This document shows, piece after piece, positions 20,788 through 29,015 of a stretch of 51,442 nucleotides of DNA; the stretch's first letter is position 1, and every line of letters begins with the position of its first letter. The position numbers and the translations under genes were made by a program. The DNA comes from Xanthomonas arboricola (GTDB lineage Bacteria; Pseudomonadota; Gammaproteobacteria; Xanthomonadales; Xanthomonadaceae), in assembly GCF_003353015.1 (NCBI RefSeq), contig NZ_QREM01000010.1, forward strand, positions 555,899-607,340, in the 5' to 3' direction. A model generated the notes under the pieces. That model was given only the letters and a program-made list of their open reading frames with translations, had not been told where the DNA came from and searched no databases.

Positions 20788-22611
20788 TCAGGGCGCGGCA
20801 GCGCTGGACTTTTTGGACGTTGCCGGGCGCGCCTTGCTCTCGGCGATAAACGCACGTACCTGCTGTTCCAGCACCGGCAAGGTCACTGAGCCCTGCTTCA
20901 ACACCGCGTCGTGGAAGGCCTTGATGTCGAAGCGGTCGCCCAGCGCCTGTTCGGCCTCGGCACGCAGCTTGACGATGCTGATCTCGCCCAGCTTGTAGCT
21001 CAGCGCCTGGCCGGGCCAGGAGATGTAGCGGTCCACCTCGGTGGTGACCTCGTGCTCGCTCAGCGCAGTGCGCTCGCGCAGGTAGGCCAGCGCCTGCTCA
21101 CGACTCCAGCCGTCGTGGTGCACGCCGGTGTCGATCACCAGCCGGCAGGCGCGCCACATCTCATAGGTGAGCCGGCCGAATTCCTCGTACGGGGTCTCGT
21201 AGATGCCCATCTCCTGGCCAAGCTTTTCGGTATACAGCGCCCAGCCTTCGCCGTAGGCGGAGATGTAGTTTTCGCGGCGGAACGCCGGCTGGTCGCCCTG
21301 CTCCAGCGCCAGCGAGCCCTGCAGCGAGTGCCCGGGCGAGGACTCGTGCAGGGTCAGCGCCGGCAGGTTGTACAACGGCCGCGATGGCAGGTTGTAGGTA
21401 TTGACCCAGTAGGTGGTGGCGCCACCGCGGCCGGCGGTCCAGAACGGGGCGATATCGTCCGGCACCGGCTTGATGGTGAAGCGCCCGCGCGGCAGCGTGC
21501 CGATGAACCTGCCGACCTGCCCGTCCACGCGCTTGGAGATCCACGCAGCGCGATCGAGCAGTTCCTGCGGGGTCTTGGCATAGAACTGCGGGTCGGTGCG
21601 CAGGAAAGTCAGGAACTGCGCGAAGCTGCCCTTGAAACCGACCTGCTTGATGATCGCGTCCATCTGCGCCTGGATGCGCGCCACCTCGTCCAGGCCGATC
21701 TGGTGGATCTGCTCCGGGGTCAGCTCCAGCGTGGTGTATTCGCGGATCTGCTGGCGATAGAACGCCTTGCCGTCGGGCAGCGCTTCGGCCGCCAGCGTGG
21801 TGCGCGCCTTGGGCATGTACTCGTCGCGGAAAAAGCCCAGCAGCTTGGCGTAGGCCGGCAGCACCGCGGTGCTCAGCGCGGCCTTGGCCTGCTCGCGCAG
21901 CTGCGCCTGTTCGGCAGCGGGGATCTGCGCCGGCAGCTGCTTGAACGGGGCGTAGAAGGTCGACCGGGTCGGATCCTTCACATCTGCCACGGTGGCGATG
22001 GAAACATCGCGGCCATCGAGCACCGCGCGCGGCACGCTGAACCCGCGTGCCAGGCCGGCACGCATGTTGGCGGTCTGCTGGTCGAAGTAGCGCGGCACGT
22101 CGTTCAGGCGTGCGATGTAGGCGCGGTACTCGGCGGCCGTCTTCATCGGCCGTTGCGCCATGAAGCCGAGGTTGGACCAGAACGAGCTGTCCGAATTGAA
22201 CGGCATCTCGTACAGGCGCAGGCGTACTTCGGCGGCGAGGTTTTCCACCTGCGGGCGGTAGATCGCGTAGTTGACCTGGTTGGCGGGCGAGAGCTGTTTC
22301 GGGTCGATGCCGTCGAGCTGCTTGAGCACGCCGTCCCATACCGCCAGGCGCGCCTGCTGCGCGGCCGGGCCGACGTCGGGCAGATGGGTGTTGTCGCCGG
22401 TGCTGTCGCTGTCCTCGTCGGCCTGGCCGGTCTCGGCCTGGCGCCAGCTCCACTCTTTCTCGTAGATGGCGCGGAAGCGCGCATCGGCGGGGCGCTCGGC
22501 GGTCGGCGTGGCGGGCGCCGCTGGTGCCGGTGCGGCGGCCTGCGCCGAGCTGGCGGCGAAGCTTGCGCCCAGCAGGGCGAGCGAGAGTGCGGTGGCGAGT
22601 GGAGAGGTCAC
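20788..22611 (-). CDS. Secreted DUF885 family protein
   Basis: A 607-residue protein with a Sec signal peptide (MTSPLATALSLALLGASFAA, cleavage after about AQA at residue 25). The mature part fits DUF885, a family related to gluzincin-like metallopeptidases. Residues 421-428 LHESSPGH give the HESxPGH motif, with conserved EGWALYTEKLG about 40 residues later supplying a further Glu. Length is typical (about 580-610). It is probably a periplasmic peptidase, but activity is not proven for most of the family. The start is GTG at 22611, fixed by the signal peptide; an ATG start is not available. Confidence 0.9.
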   Translation of the reverse strand: MTSPLATALSLALLGASFAASSAQAAAPAPAAPATPTAERPADARFRAIYEKEWSWRQAETGQADEDSDSTGDNTHLPDVGPAAQQARLAVWDGVLKQLDGIDPKQLSPANQVNYAIYRPQVENLAAEVRLRLYEMPFNSDSSFWSNLGFMAQRPMKTAAEYRAYIARLNDVPRYFDQQTANMRAGLARGFSVPRAVLDGRDVSIATVADVKDPTRSTFYAPFKQLPAQIPAAEQAQLREQAKAALSTAVLPAYAKLLGFFRDEYMPKARTTLAAEALPDGKAFYRQQIREYTTLELTPEQIHQIGLDEVARIQAQMDAIIKQVGFKGSFAQFLTFLRTDPQFYAKTPQELLDRAAWISKRVDGQVGRFIGTLPRGRFTIKPVPDDIAPFWTAGRGGATTYWVNTYNLPSRPLYNLPALTLHESSPGHSLQGSLALEQGDQPAFRRENYISAYGEGWALYTEKLGQEMGIYETPYEEFGRLTYEMWRACRLVIDTGVHHDGWSREQALAYLRERTALSEHEVTTEVDRYISWPGQALSYKLGEISIVKLRAEAEQALGDRFDIKAFHDAVLKQGSVTLPVLEQQVRAFIAESKARPATSKKSSAAAP

Positions 22612-23039
22612 GTGCGAAAAACCTGATCTGGAGCGAACGCCCGATCATGGCACCCCACGCGTGAGCTGCCATGGGCCGGAAGTCCCAACGCGGACTGGCG
22701 CCGTGGTGTGGCTGGAGTGTCGGTCGCAGCCCCCATCCGCCCTGCGGGCACCTTCCCCCGCAGGCGGGGGAAGGGACTTGGTAGGTTGCCGAGGGGTTGT
22801 CGGTCATTCCTCCGACAGGTCGGTCACTTCTCCGACGGGTCTGTTACCTCTCCGCCGGATCGGTCATCTCTCCGGCGGGGGGAGGGACTGCCGTTCTAGA
22901 CGAGGGCAGTGTTCGTTCCGCTTCCTATGTCGAATTCCCGCTCCCGCCTTCGGAAGCACGAGGACAGTATTGCCCCCTGTCCCTCCGGCGGGACAGGGCC
23001 GGGGTGAGGGCCGCCCGAGATGATCGGCGTGGCCTCGGT
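22612..23039. repeat. Repeat-filled gap with a four-copy 20-base tandem repeat
   Basis: No gene. The hairpin module ...CCGCCCTGCGGGCACCTTCC (about 22737-22756) is followed by CCCGCAGGCGGGGGAAGG. At 22801-22880 four exact 20-base units stand head to tail, the first being CGGTCATTCCTCCGACAGGT; they differ by point changes. At about 22976-23010 a further hairpin (CCCTGTCC/GGACAGGG) is followed by GGGGTGAGGG. The latter lies beyond the rsmG stop and may be its terminator. Confidence 0.75.
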
Positions 23040-23675
23040 TCAGGCCTTGCGCACCACCAGATGCCGCTCGCCCTCCAGGCCGGGCACCTGCAGCGGGTGT
23101 ACCTCGGCTAGCGTCCAGCCGGCGGGCAGCGCGGCGATCTCGTCGTGCGGGTAGATGCCCTTCATCGCCAGCAGGCTGCCGCCCGGACGCAGCAGGTGCC
23201 CGCCGACGGCGATGATGCCGGCCAGCGTATCCAGCGCGCGTGCGGTGAGGTGGTCGTAGGCGGCCGGTTCGTCCAGCGCTTCGGCGCGCGATTCGGCCAC
23301 GCGCGCATTGCCCAGCGCCAGCTGGCGCAGCGCCTCGCGCATGAAGCGCGCCTTCTTGCCGTTGCTTTCCACCAGGGTGACCTGCAGCTGCGGGCGGGTG
23401 ATCGCCAGCGGGATGCCGGGCAAGCCGGGGCCGGTGCCCAGGTCGGCCAGCGTGCCGCTGGCGATGTAGGGCTGCATGGCCAGCGAATCGAGCAGATGGC
23501 GGGTGACCATCTCGCGCGGGTCGCGCACGGCGGTGAGGTTGTAGGTTTTGTTCCAACGCACCAGCAGCGTCAGATAGCGCAACAGCGGCGCGGCAAAATC
23601 CGCATCCAGGGATTGGGCCTGCAGGCCATGCGCCAGTGCGGCGGAGACATCGGGGGCAAGTGCGGCATCGTTCAT
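23040..23675 (-). CDS. rsmG: 16S rRNA (guanine-527-N7)-methyltransferase
   Basis: A 211-residue SAM-dependent methyltransferase of the GidB/RsmG family, normal length. [20 protein letters not shown] near residue 42 is the family signature, [16 protein letters not shown] near 75 is SAM motif I, and [13 protein letters not shown] near 100 is motif [12 protein letters not shown] near 140 and [10 protein letters not shown] are later core segments. It modifies G527 in the 530 loop of 16S rRNA. The ATG at 23675 is fixed by homology. No gidA or parAB neighbour is present, unlike near many origins. Confidence 0.96.
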   Translation of the reverse strand: MNDAALAPDVSAALAHGLQAQSLDADFAAPLLRYLTLLVRWNKTYNLTAVRDPREMVTRHLLDSLAMQPYIASGTLADLGTGPGLPGIPLAITRPQLQVTLVESNGKKARFMREALRQLALGNARVAESRAEALDEPAAYDHLTARALDTLAGIIAVGGHLLRPGGSLLAMKGIYPHDEIAALPAGWTLAEVHPLQVPGLEGERHLVVRKA

Positions 23676-23707
23676 GGCGCGATTATCGCAGTTGGCGATG
23701 GCATGGC

Positions 23708-23777
23708 GGGATTCGGAATTCGGAATTCGGAATTCGGGATTCGGGAAGCGGGAAGCGGGAAGCGGGATTCGGGAAGC
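23708..23777. repeat. Heptamer repeats (GGAATTC/GGGATTC/GGGAAGC)
   Basis: About ten head-to-tail seven-base units, first GGAATTC/GGGATTC types and then GGGAAGC types, directly upstream of the rsmG start. Relatives of the same heptamer stand near 38.1 and 38.35 kb. The rest of the gap 23676-24038 shows nothing else except the promoter space for rsmG and phoD. Confidence 0.85.
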
Positions 23778-24038
23778 GTCGATGCTCGCAGGAACGATCT
23801 GAAGCAGACCGAGCGTGCATCGACGCAGCCGGCCTGCGATTGACGGCAATGGCCGGCGGCCGCGACACGGCGCCGCATCGCAGCCGTGCCGCACGGCGTG
23901 TCCGGCGATACGGCGCAGCCCTGGCCGGCATCGGCGTGATCCCGGTCACGCGCCCTGGAGCCGTGCCGGTGTCGGACACGCAGCGGTAAGACAGCGGCGC
24001 TACATCTGCAGGCTCCCCCGCTGCGCGAAGGCTCCCTC

Positions 24039-25625
24039 ATGACCGCTTCCGATCCCGCGCGCCGCCGCGTGCTGCAAGGTTTGAGCGCCGGGCTATTGCT
24101 GCCGGCGGCCGGCGGCTGGTCTGCCCGCAGTCTGGCCGCGCCTTCCGGGCGGCCGATCATCAGCGATGGCGTGCAGAGCGGCGATGTACGCGACGGCGGC
24201 GCGTTGCTGTGGGCCCGCGCGGACCGCCCGGCGCGGCTACGGGTGGAATGGGATACGCGCCCGAGCCTGCGGCAGGCGCGTCGTGTGGATGGGCCGGTGG
24301 CCAGGCCGGCGCACGATTTCACTGCGCGGGTGGATCTGGGCGCGTTGCCACGCGATCAGGACATCTTCTACCGGGTGCGCTTCGAAGATGCCGACAACGG
24401 CGCCTTGAGCGCGCCGGTGCATGGCCATCTGCGCAGTGCGCCGCAGGCACGCGGCGATGTGCGCTTTGTCTGGAGCGGCGATACCGTCGGCCAGGGCTTC
24501 GGCATCAATCCGGACATCGGCGGCATGCGCATCTACAGCGCGATGCGCGAGCGCAACCCGGACTTCTTCCTGCACAGCGGCGACACCATCTATGCCGACG
24601 GCCCCGTCCCGGCCGAGCTGGTCGTCGAACAAGGCAGGCGCTGGCGCAACCTCACCACCGCGGCCAAGAGCAAGGTGGCCGAAACGCTGGACGAATTCCG
24701 CGGCAACTACCGCTACAACCTGCTCGATGAGCATGTGCGCCGCTTCAATGCGGAGGTCGCACAACTCTGGCAATGGGACGATCACGAAACCACCAACAAC
24801 TGGTCGCCCGGCAAGCAGCTGGACGCGCGCTATCAGGTGCGCGATATCGGGGTGCTGGCCGGTCGTGCGCGCCAGGCATTCCTGGAATACGCCCCGATGC
24901 GCGGCGTGCGTGCCGATGGCGACGGTCGCATCTATCGCAAGATCAGCTACGGGCCGCTGCTGGATGTGTTCGTGCTGGACATGCGCAGCTATCGCGGCGC
25001 CAACAGCGACAACCTGCAACCGCAGCCCGGCGCGGACGCGGCATTTCTCGGTCCGCAGCAGCTGGCCTGGCTGCAGCGCGAACTGGCCGGTTCGCGCGCG
25101 CAATGGAAGGTGATCGCCGCCGACATGCCGATCGGCCTGCAGGTCCCCGATGGGCAGGACGCAGCGGGCCGCGCGCGCTGGGAGGCGATCGCCAACGGCG
25201 ATCCGGGCGTGCCGCGTGGGCGCGAACAGGAGATCGCCACGCTGCTGCGTTTCATCAGCGCAGCGCGCATTCGCAACACGCTGTGGCTGACCGCCGATGT
25301 GCATTATTGCGCGGCGCATTACTACCACCCGGACCGCGCGGCGTTCCAGCAATTCGAGCCGTTCTGGGAATTCGTGGCCGGCCCGCTCAATGCCGGCAGC
25401 TTCGGCCCGAATACGCTCGATGCCACCTTTGGCCCGACGGTGATCTTCCAGAAGGCACCACCGGCGCCGAACCTGTCGCCGCTGGCAGGATTTCAATTCT
25501 TTGGCGAAGTGGAGATCGATGCACGTACCGGGGTGTTGACGGTGACCTTGCGCGATCTGGATGGGGTGGCGCAGTTCCGCCAGCCGATTTTGCCGCACGC
25601 TGCGGTGCGGCCAGAACATGCCTGA
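24039..25625 (+). CDS. phoD: Alkaline phosphatase D (PhoD family), Tat-exported
   Basis: A 528-residue phosphodiesterase/phosphatase of the PhoD family, releasing phosphate from phosphomono- and diesters in the periplasm. The N-terminus ARRRVLQGLSAGLLLPAAGG is a twin-arginine signal. The N-terminal small beta domain starts with SGDVRDGGALLWARAD. Metal-binding motifs follow: WSGDTVGQGFGIN, LHSGDTIYADGP, WDDHETTNNW near residue 250 and TADVHYCAAHYYHP near 418. Length is typical. It is a single gene, divergent from rsmG. Confidence 0.94.
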   Translation: MTASDPARRRVLQGLSAGLLLPAAGGWSARSLAAPSGRPIISDGVQSGDVRDGGALLWARADRPARLRVEWDTRPSLRQARRVDGPVARPAHDFTARVDLGALPRDQDIFYRVRFEDADNGALSAPVHGHLRSAPQARGDVRFVWSGDTVGQGFGINPDIGGMRIYSAMRERNPDFFLHSGDTIYADGPVPAELVVEQGRRWRNLTTAAKSKVAETLDEFRGNYRYNLLDEHVRRFNAEVAQLWQWDDHETTNNWSPGKQLDARYQVRDIGVLAGRARQAFLEYAPMRGVRADGDGRIYRKISYGPLLDVFVLDMRSYRGANSDNLQPQPGADAAFLGPQQLAWLQRELAGSRAQWKVIAADMPIGLQVPDGQDAAGRARWEAIANGDPGVPRGREQEIATLLRFISAARIRNTLWLTADVHYCAAHYYHPDRAAFQQFEPFWEFVAGPLNAGSFGPNTLDATFGPTVIFQKAPPAPNLSPLAGFQFFGEVEIDARTGVLTVTLRDLDGVAQFRQPILPHAAVRPEHA

Positions 25626-25736
25626 GACGCTGGTCGGGCCGCTACGGCACAGATCCACGGCCCGTACGGGCTGCATCCCGACCAAGACAACGCGCTGCTG
25701 CTGCGGTGCAGAGATGCAGCGCCTTGATCGCCGCGC

Positions 25737-26333
25737 TTATTCGGCCAGCAGCGGATGGAACGCCAGCGCAGCGCGGCAGTCCGGCGCAGCCCACCACTCG
25801 TGCAACTGCCATTGCGCGGCCTGGCCGAGTGCGGGGTCGCACCACTGCAACCGCAATGCGCCATCAGGTGCCACTGCATAGGCGAGCCGATGCAGGCCGA
25901 ACGACAGGCCATGCCCGTGCGCCTTGAGCAGTGCTTCCTTTGCGCACCACAGGCGGAAAAACAGCGCCTGCTGCGCGTCCGGCTCCAGCCCGGCCAGCAG
26001 TGCGATTTCGTCGGCATGGAAGAATCGCTGCGCGATCTCCAGCAGCCGCGGGCGGGCGCGGATGCGTTCCAGGTCCACGCCCAGCCGCACGCGGTTGCCC
26101 AGAGCTACCAGCAGGTAGTCGCCGCTATGGCTCCAGCCGGTGTCCCAGTCCGGCAAGGCCGGTTGCAGCGACGGGCGCCCGCGCGCGTCACGCAGCAGCG
26201 GTACCCGGGCAGGTTCCAACACCAGCGCCTGGCCCAGCAGTTCGCGCGCCTGTGGCTCGCCACGCTCGCCCTGCCGGTGCGGACGCAGCCACAGCTGCAC
26301 CGGCCCGATGCGCCAGCTTGTGTACGCTGTCAC
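25737..26333 (-). CDS. 4'-phosphopantetheinyl transferase (Sfp type)
   Basis: A 198-residue Sfp-superfamily enzyme that moves the phosphopantetheine arm of CoA onto carrier proteins. GVDLERI (near residue 85) holds the Mg-binding Asp and Glu; RLWCAKEALLKAHG (near residue 130) holds the WxxKEA motif. WSHSGDYLLVALG is the CoA-binding His/Ser stretch. I chose GTG at 26333; a TTG six codons upstream would give 204 residues, and neither has a clear ribosome binding site. No polyketide or nonribosomal peptide synthase stands beside it, so its carrier protein is elsewhere. In Xanthomonas such enzymes serve xanthomonadin-, siderophore- or fatty-acid-type carriers. Confidence 0.88.
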   Translation of the reverse strand: MTAYTSWRIGPVQLWLRPHRQGERGEPQARELLGQALVLEPARVPLLRDARGRPSLQPALPDWDTGWSHSGDYLLVALGNRVRLGVDLERIRARPRLLEIAQRFFHADEIALLAGLEPDAQQALFFRLWCAKEALLKAHGHGLSFGLHRLAYAVAPDGALRLQWCDPALGQAAQWQLHEWWAAPDCRAALAFHPLLAE

Positions 26334-26459
26334 GCTGCGTGCACCAAGCAAAACAGCCGCATCGGCGTGTGATCGCGCTCGACAGTCGCTTCACGCCCGG
26401 CTGCATTGAATGGCGTCCATGCACCACTTCCGGTGCAATCGCATGAGGAGTTCGACAAC

Positions 26460-26711
26460 ATGGGCATCATCATCTGGTTGATCGTCGGCGGCATCGTGGG
26501 TTGGCTGGCCAGCATCATCATGCGTCGCGATGCACAGCAGGGCATCATCCTCAATATCGTGGTCGGCATCGTCGGCGCGCTGATTGCCGGTTTCCTGTTC
26601 GGTGGCGGCATCAATCAGGCCATCACCTTGTGGACCTTCGTATGGTCGCTGGTGGGTGCAGTGATCCTGCTGGCGATCGTCAACCTGTTTACACGCGGCC
26701 GCGTGCGCTAA
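26460..26711 (+). CDS. GlsB/YeaQ/YmgE family small membrane protein
   Basis: An 83-residue inner-membrane protein with three hydrophobic segments (about 2-20, 26-46 and 54-76). The glycine pattern IVGGIVGWLAS, IVVGIVGALIAGFL and FVWSLVGAVILLA is that of the transglycosylase-associated/GlsB family, linked to stress response. The ATG at 26460 follows AGGAG at ideal spacing. It is a single gene followed by a clear hairpin terminator. Molecular function is unknown. Confidence 0.92.
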   Translation: MGIIIWLIVGGIVGWLASIIMRRDAQQGIILNIVVGIVGALIAGFLFGGGINQAITLWTFVWSLVGAVILLAIVNLFTRGRVR

Positions 26712-26738
26712 ACGGCGCACCGGCAGTGCTGCAGAAAC

Positions 26739-26764
26739 CAACGCCCGGGCTTGCCCGGGCGTTG
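26739..26764. terminator. Bidirectional hairpin terminator
   Basis: CAACGCCCGGG and CCCGGGCGTTG are perfect 11-base arms around CTTG, in the 58-base gap between the convergent GlsB-type and GFA-type genes. CCATTT follows on the plus strand and TTCTGC on the minus strand, so it probably serves both. Confidence 0.8.
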
Positions 26765-26769
26765 CCATT

Positions 26770-27207
26770 TCAGCCATCGACCGCAACACGGTCGGCCGGA
26801 TGGTTGACGCCGTCTTCCACCGGCACGGCCATGTTCAATGCATACGGGTTGACGCCTTCCAGGCAACCGACGTTGTAGCCGTATTCGTTGGGATTGGAGC
26901 GCCGGCGATGATGCGTATAGATGCCGCACACTCCGCAGAAATAATGCGCCGCCGCATGCGTATTGAACTGATACAGCCGCAGCACCTCTTCGCCCTGCAG
27001 CACGTGCAGGCCATCGAGGGTGACCGAGGCGACGATGGCACCGCGGCGGCGGCACATCGAGCAGTCACATCGGCGCGGATCAAGCAGGCCGTGCGGAAGG
27101 TCCAGATCGATCTGCACCGCGCCGCAATGGCAGCTCAGGCGGTGTACCGGCCCCAGCGTCATCTCGCCGACCTTGTGCGTGCTACGCCGCAGATGCCGCT
27201 CGCTCAT
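26770..27207 (-). CDS. GFA family (CENP-V/glutathione-dependent formaldehyde-activating-like) protein
   Basis: A 145-residue zinc protein of the GFA superfamily. Zinc-binding cysteine pairs are visible: SCHCGAV near residue 25, CDCSMCRRRGA near 48 and YFCGVCGIYTHH near 90. This is the Mss4-like fold. Members named after formaldehyde activation mostly have no proven reaction. The ATG overlaps the stop of xthA (ATGA), so the two are coupled, and a DNA-damage or aldehyde link is possible but unproven. Confidence 0.88.
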   Translation of the reverse strand: MSERHLRRSTHKVGEMTLGPVHRLSCHCGAVQIDLDLPHGLLDPRRCDCSMCRRRGAIVASVTLDGLHVLQGEEVLRLYQFNTHAAAHYFCGVCGIYTHHRRRSNPNEYGYNVGCLEGVNPYALNMAVPVEDGVNHPADRVAVDG

Positions 27208-27983
27208 GCGCCGACCTCCGCCAGCCGCACCCAGGCCGGCGCATGGTCGCTGGGACGCTCCCAGGTGCGCGGTTCGCGGTCGATGCCTGCCTCCACCGCG
27301 CGCGTGCGCAAGGCCTCCGACACCAGGGTCAGATCGATGCGCAGGCCAAGGTTGCGGCGGAACCCGGCCTGGCGGTAATCCCACCAGCTGAACTGCTCGG
27401 CGGCGTCGTGATGCAGACGGAAGGCATCGTGCAGGCCCAGCGCCAGCAGTTTTTCCAGTGCGGCGCGCTCGGCGGCGGAGGTGAGGATGTGGGTCTCGTT
27501 CCACACCACCGGGTCGTGCACATCGCGCGCATCCGGGGCGATGTTGAAGTCGCCCAGTACCACCAACTGCCGATAGCGCTGCAGCTCCTGCGCGATCCAG
27601 TCGTGCACCGCCTCCAGCCAGCGCAGCTTGTAGGCGTACTTGTCGGTGCCCACGTCCTGGCCGTTGACCACGTACAGGTTGATGATGCGCACCCCATCGA
27701 CGGTGGCGGCGATCACGCGTTGCTGCACGTCATCGAAGCCGGGAATACCCAATTGCACGTCCAGCGCCGGCGCGCGCGACAGGATCGCCACGCCGTTGTA
27801 GGTCTTCTGCCCGCAGAACACGCTGCGGTAGCCCAGCGCGGCCAGGGCCGCATCCGGGAACTTGTGGTCTTCCAGCTTGGTTTCCTGGATGCCTACGACG
27901 TCCGGCGCGAAGTCGGCGAGCCACTGTTGCAGGTGCGGCAGCCGCACGTTGAGCGAGTTGACGTTCCAGGAGGCAATCTTCAT
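27204..27983 (-). CDS. xthA: Exodeoxyribonuclease III
   Basis: A 259-residue AP endonuclease/3'-5' exonuclease of the ExoIII/APE1 family, acting in base excision repair. MKIASWNVNSLNVRLPHL, GIQETKLED (catalytic Glu), LYVVNGQDVGTDKYAYKL, VVLGDFNIAPDARDV, LRIDLTLVS and ERPSDHAPAWV (catalytic Asp-His) appear in family order. The ATG at 27983 follows AGGAGG on its strand. It overlaps the GFA gene by four bases. The frame stays open upstream into the decayed glycosidase gene, but xthA begins at this ATG. Confidence 0.96.
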   Translation of the reverse strand: MKIASWNVNSLNVRLPHLQQWLADFAPDVVGIQETKLEDHKFPDAALAALGYRSVFCGQKTYNGVAILSRAPALDVQLGIPGFDDVQQRVIAATVDGVRIINLYVVNGQDVGTDKYAYKLRWLEAVHDWIAQELQRYRQLVVLGDFNIAPDARDVHDPVVWNETHILTSAAERAALEKLLALGLHDAFRLHHDAAEQFSWWDYRQAGFRRNLGLRIDLTLVSEALRTRAVEAGIDREPRTWERPSDHAPAWVRLAEVGA

Positions 27984-28039
27984 GGCGTGGCGCGGACCGT
28001 GGTTCAAACCACCAATGGTACCGCGCCGCCCGTGTGCGC

Positions 28040-28670
28040 TCAGGGCCGTGGCGCGATAAGCACCCCGAGCGGGTTGGCGACCAGGCGTTCGCCCCCGGGG
28101 GCCGGTGTGGATGGGGCGATTGAGTGCGCGCACGCACCCATCCACCCGCGCGGCCAGGGTGCTGGAGCCGCCGCCGTCCAGGTTAATGGCCGCACTGGCG
28201 CCAAGCTGCTGCAGCACGGCGGTGAGCGCGTCCAGCGTCATGCCGGCGCTGTAGCCGGGCTGGCGGCCATCGGCCACCACCATCCACAGGGTCTTGCCGG
28301 CACGGTCCAGCCCCAGCGCACTGCGCGGTTCGGCGCCGTCGTAGTAGTCGGCGCGGCTGGCTTCGCGCGGTTGGCGCTTGCCATCGCGCAGCAGCAGCGG
28401 GCCGGCGCCCACACCGATGCGCGTAGCGGACGGGCAGCTGCCGCGCGCGATGCCCACGGCGTTGCGCGCGCTCACGCAAAACGCGGCATCGACGCGCGCA
28501 TCGTCGGTGGCGGCGGCCGAATCGAGATGCCCCGCGTCGATCACCAGGCCTTCGGCAGTGATGCCCTGCCCGGCTGCCGGCACGAACGCCTTGTCGAACA
28601 ACTGCCCGCCATCGAACGGCAGGCCGGTAGCATCGACCAGCGGGCTGCTGTTCTGGCCGATTAGGATTTC
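28040..28670 (-). pseudogene. Decayed phosphodiester glycosidase (NAGPA-domain) gene
   Basis: A remnant of a phosphodiester glycosidase. In one frame it reads LIGQNSSPLVDATGLPFDG, then GVGAGPLLLRDG, TLWMVVADGRQPGYSAGMTL and AINLDGGGSSTLAARVDG, the conserved core and Asp-Gly-Gly-Gly motif of the NAGPA domain. Two lesions are visible. The 5' part is missing: an in-frame stop lies at 28671-28673 where homology ends. Near 28098 a C5G5 run shifts the frame; after correcting one base the ending reads GERLVANPLGVLIAPRP and stops at 28040-28042. It was probably a periplasmic or secreted enzyme before loss. Confidence 0.8.
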
Positions 28671-29015
28671 TCAGGGGCCACTAACTACCACAGCATGACG
28701 GCCTGGGCCGGTACCGGTGGCGCGTCCAGCGGGGTGCAGACCATCACCGCTCCTGCGAGCACTGGCAAGCGCTTTATTGATAGCGTAATCCTTGATTTCT
28801 CCGTTGGGGTTTTAACTTTTCGCTTGCCAGGAAATGTTTGATTATGCTTGCACATGGCTTGCACATGGCTTGCACATGGCTTGCACATGGCTTGTACGGA
28901 TTGGCTGACCCATACGAAATCATTTTCTATGTGGCGAAAAGACAGCAAGCCTGTCAACCCGGCAATCTGTCCCCGGCAAAGCCGCATTGAGTGTGGCTGC
29001 CGTGCATCGATACGC
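28671..29015. other. AT-richer gap with an 11-base tandem repeat
   Basis: No supported gene; an open frame of 100 codons on the minus strand (28685-28987) has no recognisable protein and crosses the repeat. The gap marks the abrupt change from the decayed glycosidase to the lower-GC genes on its right, and may be one edge of an inserted segment. Confidence 0.5.
28847..28890. repeat. 11-base tandem repeat, four copies
   Basis: CTTGCACATGG is repeated exactly four times (28847-28857 onwards in 11-base steps), followed by a changed fifth unit CTTGTACGG. Eleven bases is close to one helical turn, so bound proteins would line up on one face, but no binding protein is known here. Confidence 0.9.

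Noticed and set aside
22801-22880. CRISPR array
   Set aside because: The 20-base units are directly adjacent without spacers and no cas gene is nearby.
28685-28987. A 100-codon frame as a small gene
   Set aside because: It crosses the 11-base tandem repeat, has no visible ribosome binding site and shows no recognisable protein.
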